Source: Aquilaria yunnanensis
Lineage: Eukaryota; Streptophyta; Magnoliopsida; Malvales; Thymelaeaceae
Assembly: GCA_039654915.1 (NCBI GenBank)
Contig: CM077599.1
Coordinates: 74,740,001-74,804,000 of the forward strand
Direction of reading: 5' to 3'
DNA length: 64,000 nt
The position numbers and the translations under genes were made by a program. Positions 34,390 to 45,229 of the stretch are shown one piece after another. The notes under the pieces were generated by a model that saw nothing but the letters and a program-made list of their open reading frames with translations, was not told where the DNA came from and ran no database searches. Within the stretch, counting starts at the first letter, position 1. Every line of letters begins with the position of its first letter.

Positions 34390-35239
34390 ATAATCTACAA
34401 GGCATACAGCCTCTAGAGGTGAGGTGTAAGAGGTAAATTATGCATTGTCTTGTACGATTGACTTTTACCAGTCTTACCACTTGACAGCTTATAATGTGGG
34501 GTTTGACAAAATTTGCATGCTCAAGCATCTTGGTCACTTCTCCAAAACAACATGGAATCATTTACACATGCATCAATTTTTATGTGTGAAAGACCAAGAT
34601 GGGAGATTTACTTCTTGATCTCATACCAACAACATTGTATCTTATTGTCACCTGGTAATGTTTCTTGCATCAATTGTGTAATGCCGTCATAACAACCAGC
34701 AAACATGTCATGTTTGGATTGAAGATTTAGTAAATAAATTGTGGCGGATAGTTTTGAATGATGTTCACATATGTCCTACAAGGGTTCTGAAGCAGCACTC
34801 AACATGTTATAGAAACGCTGAGCATTTGCATTTGGTTGCTTGACAATTTGTTCATTGATCGGAGGGTGCGATAGGCCAAAAGCATCAAACACCATTTTCT
34901 CAAATGGGTTTACAGCAAAATAGTTATTATCATAATGCTCATTAAATTGGTTTGAAGGTGCTGCCTCCATAACATTCATTGATTCACTGTGAGATGTCCA
35001 AGTATATTATAATGGCATGAACCCCAGTTGTACAAATGCACCTTAACTTCATCACATTCCCTAAATTGCATATTTTTGTTGTTCCTACACGGACACCAAA
35101 TGCTTTCCCCGGGTCATGAAACAAGGATTATTTTGAGCAAAGTGCATGAACTCTTCCAACCCCTGAATCCAATCATAAAAAAAATGGCCTTGTGACTTTA
35201 CATATCGAACACCATACTTCCAACTCCAATTAGTTTCCA
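34390..35239 (-). pseudogene. CACTA (En/Spm) TNPD transposase fragment
   Basis: On the minus strand an ATG at 35239 opens METNWSWKYGVRYVKSQGHF, then DWIQGLEEFMHFAQNNPC, the start of the transposase-associated domain. It continues, after stops, with the block NPFEKMVFDAFGLSHPP (34870-34920) and the QRFYNMLSAASEPL block. Next come SKLSATIYLLNLQSKH and IKIDACVNDSMLFW before 34390. This order matches plant CACTA TNPD proteins, where a VNGCMLYW-type block follows the FYDML block. The catalytic part downstream is missing. There are at least four stops. Confidence 0.82.
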
Positions 35240-35986
35240 TTTACCTAAACTCATTATCAAGTACCAGAAATTGATAAAATAATTTCAAACAAATAAAAAA
35301 TTAAGAAATTCACAACAATTGCTAGATTATGGTCAGTATCCTTATGGACACTAAGCTTAATAATCAACATGACCACAACGCTAAATTAAATTAAAATCCT
35401 AAACTAAAAAAATGATTAATAAAATTTTGCTAGTTTTTCAAACCTTATTCCAATTAAATTATGAACATTCAAACAATTAAAAAACCTCTCATTTTAAATA
35501 GGCAAAAATATTCATCCAAACACTTCCAATCCTCACGAAGATTATCCACATAGGCAACAAAACCTTAGCTACAACTAATTCAAGCTTATTTTCATTTTTT
35601 TATTTTTCCACAAATTAAAAATAAAAACATAAAATTTACCAATTGCACATGCCCATTCCAAGATAATTCATCCAACCATTATCATTTATAATGTATGTTA
35701 CGGTAATAGCACCACCGAAATCACTAAACCACCTAATTAATTTTTCTAATTTAACAGAAAAAAAATTCCAAAAATATAGTAAATTAATGAATATACACAA
35801 ATTGGACATACCTATTGCAAAAATTTTAGCATAACTAGCAGCAATTCGTATGAAGATTATAAAACTAAAACACAACTTCAAATGACAAAGGAAGCGTTAG
35901 CAATTTAATTTTTTTTGAAAAAAAAATAAAAATAAAATAGCCCGTCTTTAAAAAAAAAATTACCTTACAATGCTGCCCATTTTCCG
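35240..35986. other. AT-rich sequence, possible CACTA interior
   Basis: There is no coding potential beyond chance frames such as 35636-35881. It lies between the TNPD start and a younger hAT insertion and may be the first intron or 5' part of the CACTA element. Confidence 0.35.
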
Positions 35987-35994
35987 AATCATCC

Positions 35995-37128
35995 TAGGAG
36001 TGGCAAAATGTGACCTGACCCGATAACTTGGACTGATCCACCTAAACCCAAATCTGACATGACTTGATTTGACTAGAAAAGACAATGACCTGAACCGAGT
36101 TGTGCCTAACGTGACATGAACTTGAATCCGATTAAAATGAAACCCAAAATACCCGAATCCAAATTGGGCTGAACTTGAATTGGCCTAAACCCGAAATAAC
36201 CCGAAACCGAAATGACCCAAACTCGAGACTGACCCGACCCAAACGTGAAAATAGACAAGTCTAAACCCGACAAGACTCGATTTCTAGGATTTGTTGAATT
36301 AACCCATGACTTTATAAGATCATCAGATTTTGCATCATAAAATTACCAGTTTTGCCTCAAACTCTCGAGAATTAACAGGTTTACCCCAAAATTTTTAATT
36401 TTGCCTAGAACTTTCTAAAAACCTTCAATTCACACCTAAACTCTTCCATTTTGTGCTACACTCACCTCAAATGACCTGTAGGGCTCCAAATTAGTACTTA
36501 AACTAAATTAATTCCTATTTTTACCCTAAATAATGATTTTAAGTCCCTAAAAAATTATAAATTGAAGTGACAATATAATTTAAATGTATCTGATCATACC
36601 AACTTTTTAAGTTATAAAATGACCGAGTTTATAGTTTTATGAATTGAATTTACAAAGTATTGAATTAGGTATTTTTATTAAAGTAATTGTATATTAATAT
36701 ATTTATATCTAGTTAAATTAAATATTTTAAATTATTTTTTATGCCTAGTCATTTTTTAGTTATGAGGTACCTAAATTTTGAAATTTTCATTTTAGCCACT
36801 CATAAAAAGTACAACATGGGTCACTAATATTTTCAAATATTTGCATCAAAAATCAAATTCTTTAAGTTAAATTTTAGCAAAATCTAAATAAAAAATTGAA
36901 TTAATCCAGTTATTCCAGCTTATGCACTAATAACCCTTCGACCCTAATATCAGCTTGAATCTGACCCTAAACGCAAACAACCCAAGCCGAAGTTACCCGA
37001 GACTGAAATGTATGTAAATCAAAATCAACTTGAACCCAAATGACTTGACTTGAACCCAAGCTGAACCCGAATTGATGCTGACCTGACAAAACCCAAACCC
37101 AACCCGAACCACCTAATTGTCATCCCTA
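35995..37128. mobile_element. Non-autonomous hAT element with 8-bp target duplication
   Basis: The 1,134-bp element starts TAGGAGTGGCAAAAT. On the other strand it starts TAGGGATGACAATT, so the inverted ends match at most positions. AATCATCC at 35987-35994 and AATCCTCC at 37129-37136 form an 8-bp duplication with one mismatch. Both ends are rich in ACCCGAA/TGACCCGA-type repeats, and the middle is AT-rich with no transposase. This is the structure of a hAT MITE with subterminal repeats. Confidence 0.82.
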
Positions 37129-37136
37129 AATCCTCC

Positions 37137-37391
37137 CAAGCATAACCTGAAATTTCAAAACAAGAAGAAACAATGCTAGTTTGGAGATTGAAATCCATAT
37201 AAAAGTTTTAAAGACATAAGAAATTAAAGCCATTGTTTTTGGGTGAAAACAAGGACAACGAACAATGTTTTACCTTGAGGAAGCACCGTTCTATGCCATA
37301 CTGTAGTTAAGAGGAAATATGATGTATTTATGAGGCTGCATTAGGTGGATTTGGTGATTGGGAGAGAGTTAGGGACAAGGCAACTATTGAT
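37137..37391. other. Short unassigned spacer
   Basis: It lies between the hAT element and the CACTA-like end. No feature is recognised. Confidence 0.4.
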
Positions 37392-37944
37392 GACTAGTAG
37401 AAAAGAGCTTCATTTTCTGGTGAAATCAACAAGGGAAAAAGAGGGCTTGAGTTTTAATGAATTAGTGAAAGGTAACTAGAGACAACCAGACCATCCTTAA
37501 TATCGAAGCCTATATCCTTTTCAACCTAGCAAAGAAACCTTAGGGACAAGTTAGCCTGCCTCTAGCCATGGTCAAGGTTTAAAGATAGACAAGCCTGTCT
37601 CTAAAAAAGGTAGCGATGACTTTACTGTCCTAACTCTCAAGTAAACCAGTGATGCTTTATCTTGTTGCTAACTTCCGCTCAACTTTACCAACGCCAAACA
37701 GTCACTAACTTTATGAACTTAGTGACTGTTTGTCTGTCATTAAATTACATATTGACTTGGGACAGGCAACCTTTTACTATGTGCTTCGACTTTAATGACG
37801 GTTGTCCGGCAATACAATACTTAGCGACTTCTAGTAGTTGCTAAATGTTGCCAGAAAATTAGGGACAACTTACCATCGCTAATTAGAGATGGTTAACTAC
37901 TATCACAAAATTTGCAAACACTAATTGCATGCTTTCTAGTAGTG
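37392..37944. mobile_element. CACTA-like non-autonomous element or terminal segment
   Basis: The right terminus at 37944 reads CACTACTAGAAAGC on the minus strand. The left end at 37392 reads GACTAGTAGAAAAG, 10 of 12 matching bases. Between them are repeated TTAGCGAC, AGTGACTG and TTAGGGACAA motifs in both orientations. It may instead be just the 5' end of the larger CACTA element whose TNPD fragment lies at 34390-35239 on the same strand. No 3-bp target duplication could be confirmed. Confidence 0.5.
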
Positions 37945-38450
37945 AAGCTTAAATTGCTTCTCATGACAAAGAGTCTAACACATCACTTCTATGCTAAGTT
38001 TAATTTGTTCTCGTATAAGCTACTAAAAGTAAATTTGTCAAGCTGTACCATGAAAAATTTAGTGAGACTATAAATAATTTAGAAAATCTAGATGTTAAGA
38101 CCGATGATGAAAATTTAGCAATTATTTTATTATTCCATTACCACCATCATACCATAGCTTTAGTTCCTTATGCTTTATGGAAAAAATATTTTCACTTTGA
38201 AGGAGGTTTGTTCCAATTTATTTCCATGGGACAAAACGGACACATCAAAGTGTGAAAAAAGTAGAGAATGTTGGTATTCAAGAGGCATGTCGGTTGAAAT
38301 AAACCATGAAAAATGTTAACAAGCAAGCTCCAGGTCAAAGTATCAAAATTGCTATTATAACCACAATAAGAGGGAAGGTCACATTAAGGATGATTATGAT
38401 ACGTTAAAGAAATTGAATCAAAAAAGCTGATTTTGAGGTAAGAATAAGTA

Positions 38451-39104
38451 GAAATTGCTAAATGAGCCTAGTGTTGCCCATGAAGATAGCTTTGGTTAAT
38501 TGTCGAAGACACATTGACAAACAATGTAGGAGCTCATGTAGTGGCACAGATAAATAAAGCAAAAGTGATGAACAGACCATGGATACAGCTTGCTCATTGC
38601 ACCTAACTCCTTATAAGGGATGGTTTCAAACATAATCAACCACTCCATCAAGAAGTAACAATGATGGGGATTCACAAAGCATTTAGGATTTGATGCATTG
38701 AAAACATTAAGTTTTAGATGCATGATGGGATAGTGAGGACACTATCAAATGTTAGGCATTTTCCAAATGTGAGGAGAAATTGCTAGATGAGTCTAATGTT
38801 GCCACTTATGAAGATAACTTCACCTAGTTGTTAAAGACACATCAATAGATGGTGTATAAGCCCATGTAATGGCACAGGCAGTCAAAAGCAAAAGTGACAA
38901 GTGGACCATAGATTCAACTTACTCATTCCATCTAACTTATCATAAGAATTTGTTTCCAAACATGTAAACCACTTGATCGATGAATAGTGATGATGGAGAA
39001 TAACAATGCTTGTAGGATTGCAAGCATTCAAAACACTAAGGTTTAAATGTACAATGGGATAGTGAGGACACTATCAAATGTTTGGTGTGCCCCTGATATA
39101 AGGA
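38451..39104 (+). repeat. 325-bp tandem duplication inside Copia-3
   Basis: GAAATTGCTAAATGAGCCTA at 38451 recurs at 38776 as GAAATTGCTAGATGAGTCTA. The homology continues through ATAGTGAGGACACTATCAAA, found near 38731 and 39058. The two copies differ at many sites, so the duplication is old or the copies came from different element versions. Confidence 0.88.
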
Positions 39105-39137
39105 GAAACTGAATTTATTTGAGCACATTATAAGAGA

Positions 39138-39195
39138 ATGGTTATGAGTTTATTCGTAAGAATTTAATGGTTCTGAGTTTATTCGTAAGAATTTT
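39138..39195. repeat. 29-bp tandem duplication
   Basis: ATGGTTATGAGTTTATTCGT plus 9 bases is repeated directly at 39167-39195 with two differences. Confidence 0.88.
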
Positions 39196-39970
39196 CCATT
39201 AAAGATCACCAAAGGATCATCAGTAGCCATGAAAGGCTAGCGAAAAAGAAAAACCATTATAGGCCAATCTTTAACTGTTGAATCATCTATGCCTAATGAA
39301 GAGGTGATAAAATTATGGGACATGAAGCTAGGTCATATGAGTCAAAGGGGCTTTTCTCAGATGAGCAATCCATGTCTATTCAGGGACCAAAAGTTTAGTA
39401 AGTTAGATTTCTAGAAATATTATTTATTTGGCAAGTAAAAAAGAATTTCTTTTCCATTACATCAAAAATAGAGAACTTCTTTTACTACTTTTACAAAACC
39501 CAATACTAAAAGAACTTGTGATTACATCCATCTTGCAAGGCACTATTGGTGAAGTTCATTAAATGGTTACCTTCATTGGTGATTTCTAAAGAAAGGTATA
39601 GGCATATGTCTTAAAACTCAAGAGCTATGCATTTGTTGTCTTTAAGTAGTGGAAGACAATGATTTAAAAGTAAACTAGGAAGTAGATGAAACAACTAAGA
39701 ATAGATAATGGTATGCAATTCTATTCAGGATAGTGCAAAATAGTGTTGGAAGCAAACCGGCTAACTATAGTGACAACAAGATATTTGGATGTTAGTAAAT
39801 GCACTTTGAAAGAAGCTAGAACCTAGATCAATTAAGTGTGTTTTTCTTGGATACACTACAAGAGTCAAAAGGTACAAGTTGTGGAATCCAACAAGTTTCA
39901 AAGTTATCTAGGAATGTTGTATTTTATGAAACATCCATACTACATCAAATGGAGGAGTTGACTGTCACTG

Positions 39971-41169
39971 ATTTTTTTTTCTTGAAAGATCATGATAGCT
40001 TTAAGTCATTCTTTAGGTTTTTTTAACCATATCCTACTTAAAGAGGCACCTGGCGAGTTGTTATCCCATTACATAGCCACTAGTTAGCTTTTAAGCCCTT
40101 TTCTATCTACCTAGCAGCATCTAATCTCTTCATTAACATAGTAAAACTAACTTATTATGCTTCTAGATTAGGCATTAAATGTCATCAACTGCTTCCTTTA
40201 GTGGGACGCGCAAAAGTAGGCTTAATTACACTTTAAGTCCTCAATTTTTCTTATCTTTGCTCAATTGTGACCTTTCTTTGATTACCTTCACCACATTGAG
40301 CCATGAATGGATGATTTTTAGCATTTGGATCATCATGCCAAGGAAAAACTACCCTTGGTGACCCTTGGCTTTATAAAGCTCAAGTTTTAGTATTAAGGAT
40401 AAAATGGGAATTTTTTAGAAATTTATTGACTTGTCACGAATGAAGAAGATTAAGTTCTTTAAGACCAGTTCACTTTAAGGTTTATTTTAAACTCTTCTTT
40501 TCATTCTTGAAATAATAATATTTTTCTAAAATAACCAAAATGTCCGTTATGAACCTTATTGCCAATTTGCACTAGAACCCTTAGAGAACCTTTTTTGTCA
40601 GGGAATGCCTTGTTCTTTAAGGCCTAAGGCAATTGATTCCTAGACTAAACTTCAAGTGCTTATCTATAGAATGCCTACTAGAAATGTCATAACACTAGGT
40701 TATGGGGGAGAGTAAGTTTATTCTCATTGGACATCTTAAGCCAGAAAAAAACATTGATTGAGTAACACATTCTAAGTAAATGATTAGACTAAAAAAATTT
40801 TATTTTAGTGCGAAGGTAACAATGGTAGAGTAATTATTTAATTTTTCTATTATTTTTTCCTTTTTCTCTGGGATGTAATTTTTCTTGGATGGTTGTATGG
40901 TGATAAGGATCTGATTTATGTTATCTGTGTAGCACTGCTTCTATTGTTAAGCCATCTATATTGAGAATCATGATAAGGGCATGTTAGGGTCATTTGGATA
41001 AACTTTGTTAGCAATATGTTTAGAGCTGATAAGATAAACAATGTGAGTACCAAGTTTAGGACTAACAAACTAGAAGCATCATTAGGGTCAAAAACAACTT
41101 TCAGTGGCATGCCAGGGCTGTAATAAATTGCTAATAAGGTCATTGCATGAAGGTTTAAGTGCGTCAATA
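39971..41169. other. Spacer without recognised genes
   Basis: This is mostly AT-rich intergenic sequence. Short frames at 40179-40361 and 40916-41167 have no motif. Part of it may be unrecognised 5' LINE sequence. Confidence 0.4.
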
Positions 41170-42330
41170 TTAAATGGATAACTTTGGAATGAATTCAAGA
41201 AAACAGAGATAGACCTTTATCATAATGCACTTAAGGAGATGCCGTTGATTATCATATCATAATGTAACATAATGGTTTAGGGAGATATATTGAGAATTAA
41301 GGAAGATCTTGACAAATTGGGCATATTTTTTAAAGATGAAATGAGGGGATAAAGTCATATTTTTGCCACAATTTGTGGTTAGGTTATATACATTTTAAGA
41401 TGAGATTTCCTCATTTATTTAGGCTAGCAGAAAATTTAGAGTGCCTAGTTGCAAACACGGGCAGTTGGGAAAGTAGTACTTGGGATACGATATTTGTTGG
41501 AGGAAGTTCTTAAAAAGAAGTGAATGTTTAGAATTAGACTTTAGGCTAATAAGTCAATCAAGTTGTGCTGGTTTCTCAATAATTTGGATTCATCCTTAGT
41601 TAGCTTGATTTCCAACTTGGTGGACCTAAAGCAAGGAACTACTATTCGTTGCTTGCCTTCCTTCAATTAGTGAAAGTGGATTTCTTAAAAAATTAATAGT
41701 TTTGCCTGGAAAGCTTTGCAGAAGAGGCTACCAATGAGGCAGAACTTGGTGGATAGGAATATTTTCTGTAATAGTTTGAATTACCCTTTTTGTGATGAAG
41801 ATGTTGAAACTAAAGATCACTTGTTGTTGCATTGTAAGATCACTTAGTAGCTTTGGATTTCGGTATAGAGGTAGTGGAGTAGTTGTTTATCAATTGGTAA
41901 ATTAATTGTTGCTGTGCTATAACATTGGCCAATGATCTTCAATGTCAAGGAGGTTAGCAAAGTGTGGCCTGCAATTATTCTCATCATAGTGTGGACCATC
42001 TGAAAGGGTAGGAATGATATGTTCTTTAATCGTAAAAAGTTCTCTATCAATGCTGCATTGTTTGAGATTTAGACTATGTCTCACTTATGGATTTCAAGTA
42101 GATTGAAGAGCTAGGTTATCTCCTTATACATCTGGAACTTTAATCCACTACTGGCTTATGGCAAATGGTTTTAGTTATAGTTGTATACATGGTGTTTACA
42201 TGTTATTATAATCTAGGTAGGATTTGGCATTCTCTGCATGAGGATTAAGGTGCTTTGTAATGACCTATACTAATACTTAGTTTGTTGACATGTTGCGGGA
42301 AATGGTAGTTTCAGTTTTGGTTCTATAATT
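41170..42330 (+). pseudogene. LINE ORF2 3' fragment (post-RT region and zinc-binding domain)
   Basis: The stretch HNLWLGYIHFKMRFPHLFRL (about 41375-41432) matches the FWHDxWLGxxPLKxxFPRLF block of plant L1-type LINEs. It is followed after frameshifts by the zinc-binding RT-associated domain: INSFAWKALQKRLPMRQNLV (about 41690-41750), then YPFCDEDVETKDHLLLHC with the Cys/His ligands, and IIVWTI*KGRNDMFFN near 41985-42025. Reverse transcriptase and endonuclease are absent, consistent with 5' truncation. Stops are frequent. No clear poly(A) or target duplication was found. Confidence 0.78.
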
Positions 42331-42386
42331 GCCACTAACTTGTACATCCCAAGGTCTAGTTGGTTTTTAGTAAATAAGTTTTAATG

Positions 42387-43750
42387 GAGTAAATTCCACC
42401 ATAGGTCCCTTAACTTTTTTTCTTATTTGGGTGACTTAACTTTATTTTGTCCTTACAAGTGCCTTTACCTTATATAGCGCATCTTATCTGTATCCTTTCC
42501 ATCATTTGGGCTATTAACTTTGATAGAATTTTGTTGAAAAATGTCAACCCCAATTCCTAGAATTTTTTCATCCTACTCCAAGGAACCTAAAACTTATGGA
42601 TTTAATGCTTCAACCACCATCTTCACTTCATTCAAACCCAATTTCTCTATCCCCGACCAAACAGAAACTTGTCTTCATTTGAATAAAAATTGTATCCATC
42701 TCCAAATATTTGCAATTGGCCTAATAGTTATTAGTGCATGTGTTTCATAGGAAACAAAGTTAGAAAAAAATGATTTCATCAAAATAAACACTTTCCACAC
42801 CCTATCCTTCATTTAATATTCTCCTAAAAAGATTTTCCAATGTCACCGCCATCACAACTAGCTCATGCCGTCAAGTCGCCAAGGGCTTAGAATAGGGTCA
42901 ACACTTTATGCCTCGCTGAAGACCATTCGTGGGCCATACTGTCAAGTTGCTGCAGTAGCGATGACTCCCTCCATCAAGATGCCACCAAGGAACCAACAAC
43001 CTCACCAACACTGTGCCCTTGGCTGGTTGCTGCCGTTCTAGTTATTGGCCATTCTTTAATTTGTGACAGTTATTATTCATTGTAAGGTTCACTAGTGGCA
43101 CAAACGACATCAAACGGCAACAGAAATAAAGTGGTTTTGCTCCGTAAAAACCATTGATAATCATCAACACATGCCGATTATCTAGTTTTGCATTAACAAC
43201 ATCCAATAAAAAAAAATCTAAGTTAGGGCTTTTGAACAATTTTAAAACCCAGATTTGATACAAATTAAAAATTGATTGAAGCAATGAAAAATGGGTTCCA
43301 AAAACATAGGGATATTTTTATACAGCCTAAATACTACAAAACCAAGCCATCCATCAGAGATTTTCACAAAATGGTGGTGCGTGAGAGTTTCGGGATCAAA
43401 TTGGGCTCCATGGAATATTTTAAGTTCTTTAACGTAGACTTTTTTATTAAAGTACCAAACCTGTTTCAATGTTACATATCACGTCAAAAAATCATCAAGA
43501 GCACCAAAAAACAATCACATACAAATTTCATCAAAGACTTATCACTCGAAAAGTGGTTGATTTGTTACATATATAACTTTTAAGGTGTTAGATATATAAA
43601 ATGGGATAAGGGTAAGGAAAATCTAGGGACTAAAATTGTTATTTTCCATTGAGATTCTGTTAAAATTAACCACCAAAGTGACAGAAAAGACTTATATAGG
43701 ATAGTCTATATGAGTGATAAATATAGAAAAAGTGATGTTTTAACCCCATA
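42387..43750. repeat. Possible 1.3-kb inverted-repeat element
   Basis: The stretch 42470-42545 (CTTATATAG, CTTTCCATCATTTGG, TTAACTTTGATAGAATTTTG) resembles the reverse complement of 43615-43720 (CTCATATAG, CTTTTCTGTCACTTTGG, TTAATTTTAACAGAATCTCA). Two diverged inverted arms thus enclose about 1.1 kb without a clear gene. It may be a Mutator-like or other non-autonomous transposon. The ends and any target duplication are not resolved. Confidence 0.35.
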
Positions 43751-43758
43751 ATTAAGCT

Positions 43759-44972
43759 TGATTGTGACTAATTTTGTGGCCTTTTAGCATTATTTTGGTG
43801 TTTTTGTATGGGTTGAGGAGACTCATATAGGCATGACAAAAACTTGCACCAAAGGAGTTTGGCATTGCTGGAACACCAAATGGCAACAAGCTTTAGACAT
43901 TCAACGGTGGCTTTGGTATAGCCACATGCAACATTGAGCATGTGGAAAATTAAATCGAGCAACAAGTAAAGCAACCTATATATTTAAAGATAACAATGAA
44001 GAGTAAGGCAAAAAAGGGTGCTATAATGGGGAGCTAGAAGAAAAAGTTGAAATATGCAACAACAAAAAGAAGAGATTGGGAATAGAATGACTGTTATGAA
44101 GAAGAAAAGGAATTAAGGCTGATCGTGATAAACAGAGAGAAGCAACAATAGTTCTTCAGATTTTTTTCCTACTTCTATTTCTTTAGTTTTTTGGACTAAT
44201 ATGGATTATGGATTATTTGTTGGTTTTATTTCAAAGATGACGGTAAGCTGGGTTTTCCTATCCTCTGGAATGATTATAAATCTTAGATGATGCTTTAATG
44301 ATTGTTTGCTTGGACGCTATGTTATTTGTTGAATTTATTGTTTAGTTTCCTCTCATGCTTTATTGTTAGGACTCTTGGCTATAAGTTTATTTCTTGATGC
44401 AATATTATCTTTGAGAGAAGAAATTTGTGTTAAAAGAAAAGGAAAAACTAGGTTAGAATTACTTAAGGAGCACGGCTCCCAAGTTTCTAAGAGATGAATG
44501 GGCCATAGGAAACTTAAAATTCTTTAATTTTTTGGGTGGACAAAGAATTGTTATTGAATATTAGAAGGGTTAAATAAATTGACCTTAGGAGAGGGAATTT
44601 ATTATCAGGTAATTTCATCTATAACAAATTGGTAAATGGTCTAGGTGGATAGTAAACAAGATCAAGATGGATTCCAAGAAAAACAATCACTCCAGGAGTA
44701 TTTATTTCCCATTTTTATTTGATTAAGTTTACAAGTAGTAGTTAGTGCTAGTTTCTTCAAGAATTAATTGATAATTTTTAATAGTTGCAAGTAGTTAATT
44801 TGGTTGATCATTTATCACTTTTTATTTAGTTGAAGCACTTAATTTCTTTTAGTTTCTATTTATAAATTTCTATTAGCTTAGTTTTCTTTAGCACTTGATT
44901 CCTATAGACACGACCCAGTCTCACTAGTTTAATCACTAGTTCAACAACCATATACTTGCGATGTGTGTAACA
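43759..44972 (+). mobile_element. Probable 5' LTR of an Athila-like Gypsy element
   Basis: The candidate LTR begins TGATTGTGAC and ends GTGTGTAACA, just before a degenerate primer site. Its length of about 1.2 kb suits Athila-type LTRs. The 3' LTR is absent, so the boundaries rest on the TG...CA rule and on the position of the primer site and gag. Confidence 0.5.
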
Positions 44973-44978
44973 AGTTTT

Positions 44979-44996
44979 TGATGCCGTTGTAGCAGA
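44979..44996 (+). other. Degenerate primer binding site of the Athila-like element
   Basis: TGATGCCGTTGTAGCAGA resembles TGGCGCCGTTGCCGGGGA, the site typical of Athila/TAT elements, at about two thirds of positions, and occupies the right place. Confidence 0.6.
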
Positions 44997-45229
44997 TCGG
45001 TTAGCAATAGTTTTCTATAGCTAGTTTAGAGTTTGTTTTCTTTTATTTATTTAGTTATTTTATTTATAGCATTTCTTATTTGTGGTTTTATTTTAACTCT
45101 ATTTATCTCCCTATTTTCCTTGGGCAAAATTTCTGTGTTACTAATGCATACCCTGAACAACTAGAGGGCAAGAAAAGTTGTATAATCCTAAGTTAGAATA
45201 AACAGTCAAAGTAATTAGAAAGTAAAGGA

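Larger units (their letters stand above)
37945..39970 (+). pseudogene. Copia-3 gag-integrase remnant with internal tandem duplication
   Basis: Heavily mutated Copia sequence on the plus strand. Gag is seen as NNLENLDVKTDDENLAIILL (about 38065-38125). Protease-region text (SDKWTIDST-type, then a DDG block and NVRHFPNVRRN) appears twice because of a 325-bp duplication. The integrase zinc region reads EEVIKLWDMKLGHMSQRGF at 39300-39357. VCFLGYTTRVKRYKLWNPTS at 39838-39895 marks the end of integrase. Stops occur every few dozen codons. RT and LTRs were not found. Confidence 0.78.

Noticed and set aside
42541..42750. 69-codon plus-strand open frame as a gene fragment
   Set aside because: No family resemblance was found. 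It sits inside the possible inverted-repeat element, and capture of host sequence remains unproven.
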